Below are positions 63,164-64,000 of a stretch of 64,000 nt of DNA, in pieces. The stretch is taken from contig NZ_CP145809.1 of NCBI RefSeq assembly GCF_038049925.1, forward strand, positions 3,444,599 to 3,508,598. Reading direction: 5' to 3'. A model generated the notes under the pieces. That model worked only from the letters and a program-made list of their open reading frames with translations, searched no databases and was not told the DNA's origin. Every line of letters starts with the position of its first letter. The stretch's first letter is position 1. The position numbers and the translations under genes are program-made. The DNA comes from Georgenia sp. M64. GTDB lineage: Bacteria; Actinomycetota; Actinomycetes; Actinomycetales; Actinomycetaceae.

Positions 63164-63200
63164 TCCCGGGGGAGCGGCGCACCGCGCCGCTCCCCCGGGA
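63164..63200 (-). terminator. Perfect 17-bp hairpin after the binding-protein gene
   Basis: CCCGGGGGAGCGGCGC pairs exactly with its complement across a 3-nt loop (one more T-A pair closes it). It lies five bases after the stop of the solute-binding gene and 42 bp before the isomerase start. It probably protects or partly terminates the upstream message. Confidence 0.65.
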
Positions 63201-63204
63201 GCGT

Positions 63205-64000
63205 TCAGCTCTCGAGGGCGAAGAGGGTGTACTGCTCGGCGTTGTCCGCGTTGATGAGGACGCAGTCCACGGACTGCTTCTCGGGCTGACCGGTCTCGCC
63301 GGTGCGGATGAAGGCGTCGGCCTGCTCGACCGCCATCTCGGAGATGGTCACGGCCGGCTGCAGACCGGTGGCCAGGAGCGTTCCGTCCTTGATGGCCTGC
63401 ACCGCGTCCGGGCTGCCGTCGAAGCCCGCGACCACGACCTCGCCGGTCAGGCCGGCGGCGTCCACCGCCGCCACGGCTCCGAGCGCCATGGTGTCGTTGC
63501 CGGCGATGACGCCCGCGACGTCGGGGTGCTGCTGGAGCAGGGTCTCCATCTTGGTGAACGCCTCCTGCTGGTCCCAGTTGGCGGTCTCCTGGGCGACCAT
63601 CTCCATGCCCTCGAACTGGTCGATGACGGAGTGGAACGCCTCGGAGCGGACCTGGGCGTTGGTGTCGGTCTCGCGGCCGAGGAGCTCGATGTAGGTGCCC
63701 TCTCCCTCGAGCGCGGTGGCGAAGGCCTCCGCCACGAGTCCCGCACCCTGGGAGTTGTTGGCGACGATCTGGGAGGTCGCGATCCCGGTCTCGTTGATCT
63801 CGCGGTCGATGAGGAACACCGGGATGCCTGCGTCGACGGCCTTCTGCACCGGGCCGATCGTGGAGTCCGCGCCCGCGTTGTCCAGGACGATCGCGACGGC
63901 GTCGCGGGAGATGGCGGCGTCGATGAGCTCGCTCTGCTTGTTCGGGTCGTCGTCGTGGGAGTCGCTGGCCGTCTCGTAGCCGAGCTCCTCGGCCTTGGCG
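63205..64000 (-). CDS. RbsB-like sugar ABC transporter binding protein, cut by the window edge
   Basis: The frame is open from the stop at 63205 to the window edge (265 codons seen); the signal peptide and start lie outside. Periplasmic-binding type I fold (ribose/xylose-like): [79 protein letters not shown] and [21 protein letters not shown]. It delivers a sugar to an ABC importer that should be encoded beyond the window. Likely first or early gene of the sugar operon ending with SorC. Confidence 0.9.
   Translation of the reverse strand, partial: AKAEELGYETASDSHDDDPNKQSELIDAAISRDAVAIVLDNAGADSTIGPVQKAVDAGIPVFLIDREINETGIATSQIVANNSQGAGLVAEAFATALEGEGTYIELLGRETDTNAQVRSEAFHSVIDQFEGMEMVAQETANWDQQEAFTKMETLLQQHPDVAGVIAGNDTMALGAVAAVDAAGLTGEVVVAGFDGSPDAVQAIKDGTLLATGLQPAVTISEMAVEQADAFIRTGETGQPEKQSVDCVLINADNAEQYTLFALES

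Overview
The window is very GC-rich, almost gap-free coding DNA with many GTG starts and 4-bp ATGA/GTGA gene overlaps. An IdeR/DtxR-type iron repressor, Ser/Thr kinases, an EspG-like protein and a c-di-AMP (ydaO/yuaA) riboswitch ahead of an NlpC/P60 gene point to an actinobacterium, plausibly of the order Micrococcales. No rRNA, tRNA, insertion sequence, prophage or CRISPR array was recognised. The window cuts genes at both ends.

Layout. 1-4.2 kb: a membrane protein and, divergent from it, a tightly overlapping four-gene operon (EspG-like, alpha/beta hydrolase, WXG-like helical protein, lipoprotein) that looks like an orphan type VII secretion module. 4.2-13 kb: housekeeping and envelope genes (universal stress protein, NlpC/P60 hydrolase under a riboswitch, IdeR/DtxR, a catalytically degenerate citrate synthase homologue, SGNH lipoprotein, SerC, GNAT, DUF4190/DUF4352-type protein). 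13-20 kb: carbohydrate genes (acetyl-xylan esterase-like, three Gfo/Idh/MocA oxidoreductases, one lacking part of its Rossmann fold, a cupin, an AGE-family epimerase, a VOC protein). 20-28 kb: two paralogous Ser/Thr kinases, a mycothiol/DinB-fold protein, a class III cyclase-ATPase and a PNPOx-fold protein.

28.4-44.8 kb is the most unusual region. A putative ten-gene minus-strand operon (MmgE/PrpD, beta-hydroxyacid dehydrogenase, TctC, IorA-like, IorB-like, DapA-like, TctB, TctA, Ldh_2-type dehydrogenase, MFS) diverges from an aldehyde dehydrogenase-IclR-USP unit. Matching 17-bp palindromes with a conserved flank sit at both promoters. The IorA-like protein has lost the cysteines for both [4Fe-4S] clusters, so the operon looks like an uncharacterised carboxylic-acid catabolic pathway. 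A YeiH-type transporter and a LysR regulator lie at its far end.

44.9-50.9 kb: TrpB2-type tryptophan synthase, an HNH nuclease with a very long Ala-Pro linker, a three-gene cassette (small Cys-Cys protein, single-TM protein, HTTM/SdpB-like membrane protein), and a TSUP permease. 50.9-58.8 kb: a tartrate gene set (D-tartrate dehydratase, two tartrate/D-malate dehydrogenase paralogues, a second TctABC transporter, divergent LysR with a clear dyad). 59.2-64 kb: a sugar pathway (SorC regulator, split transketolase, xylose-isomerase-like TIM barrel, RbsB-like binding protein running off the edge) that resembles apiose-type catabolism. A 130-bp composite palindromic repeat occurs twice, at 49.9 and 58.9 kb, with identical internal spacing.
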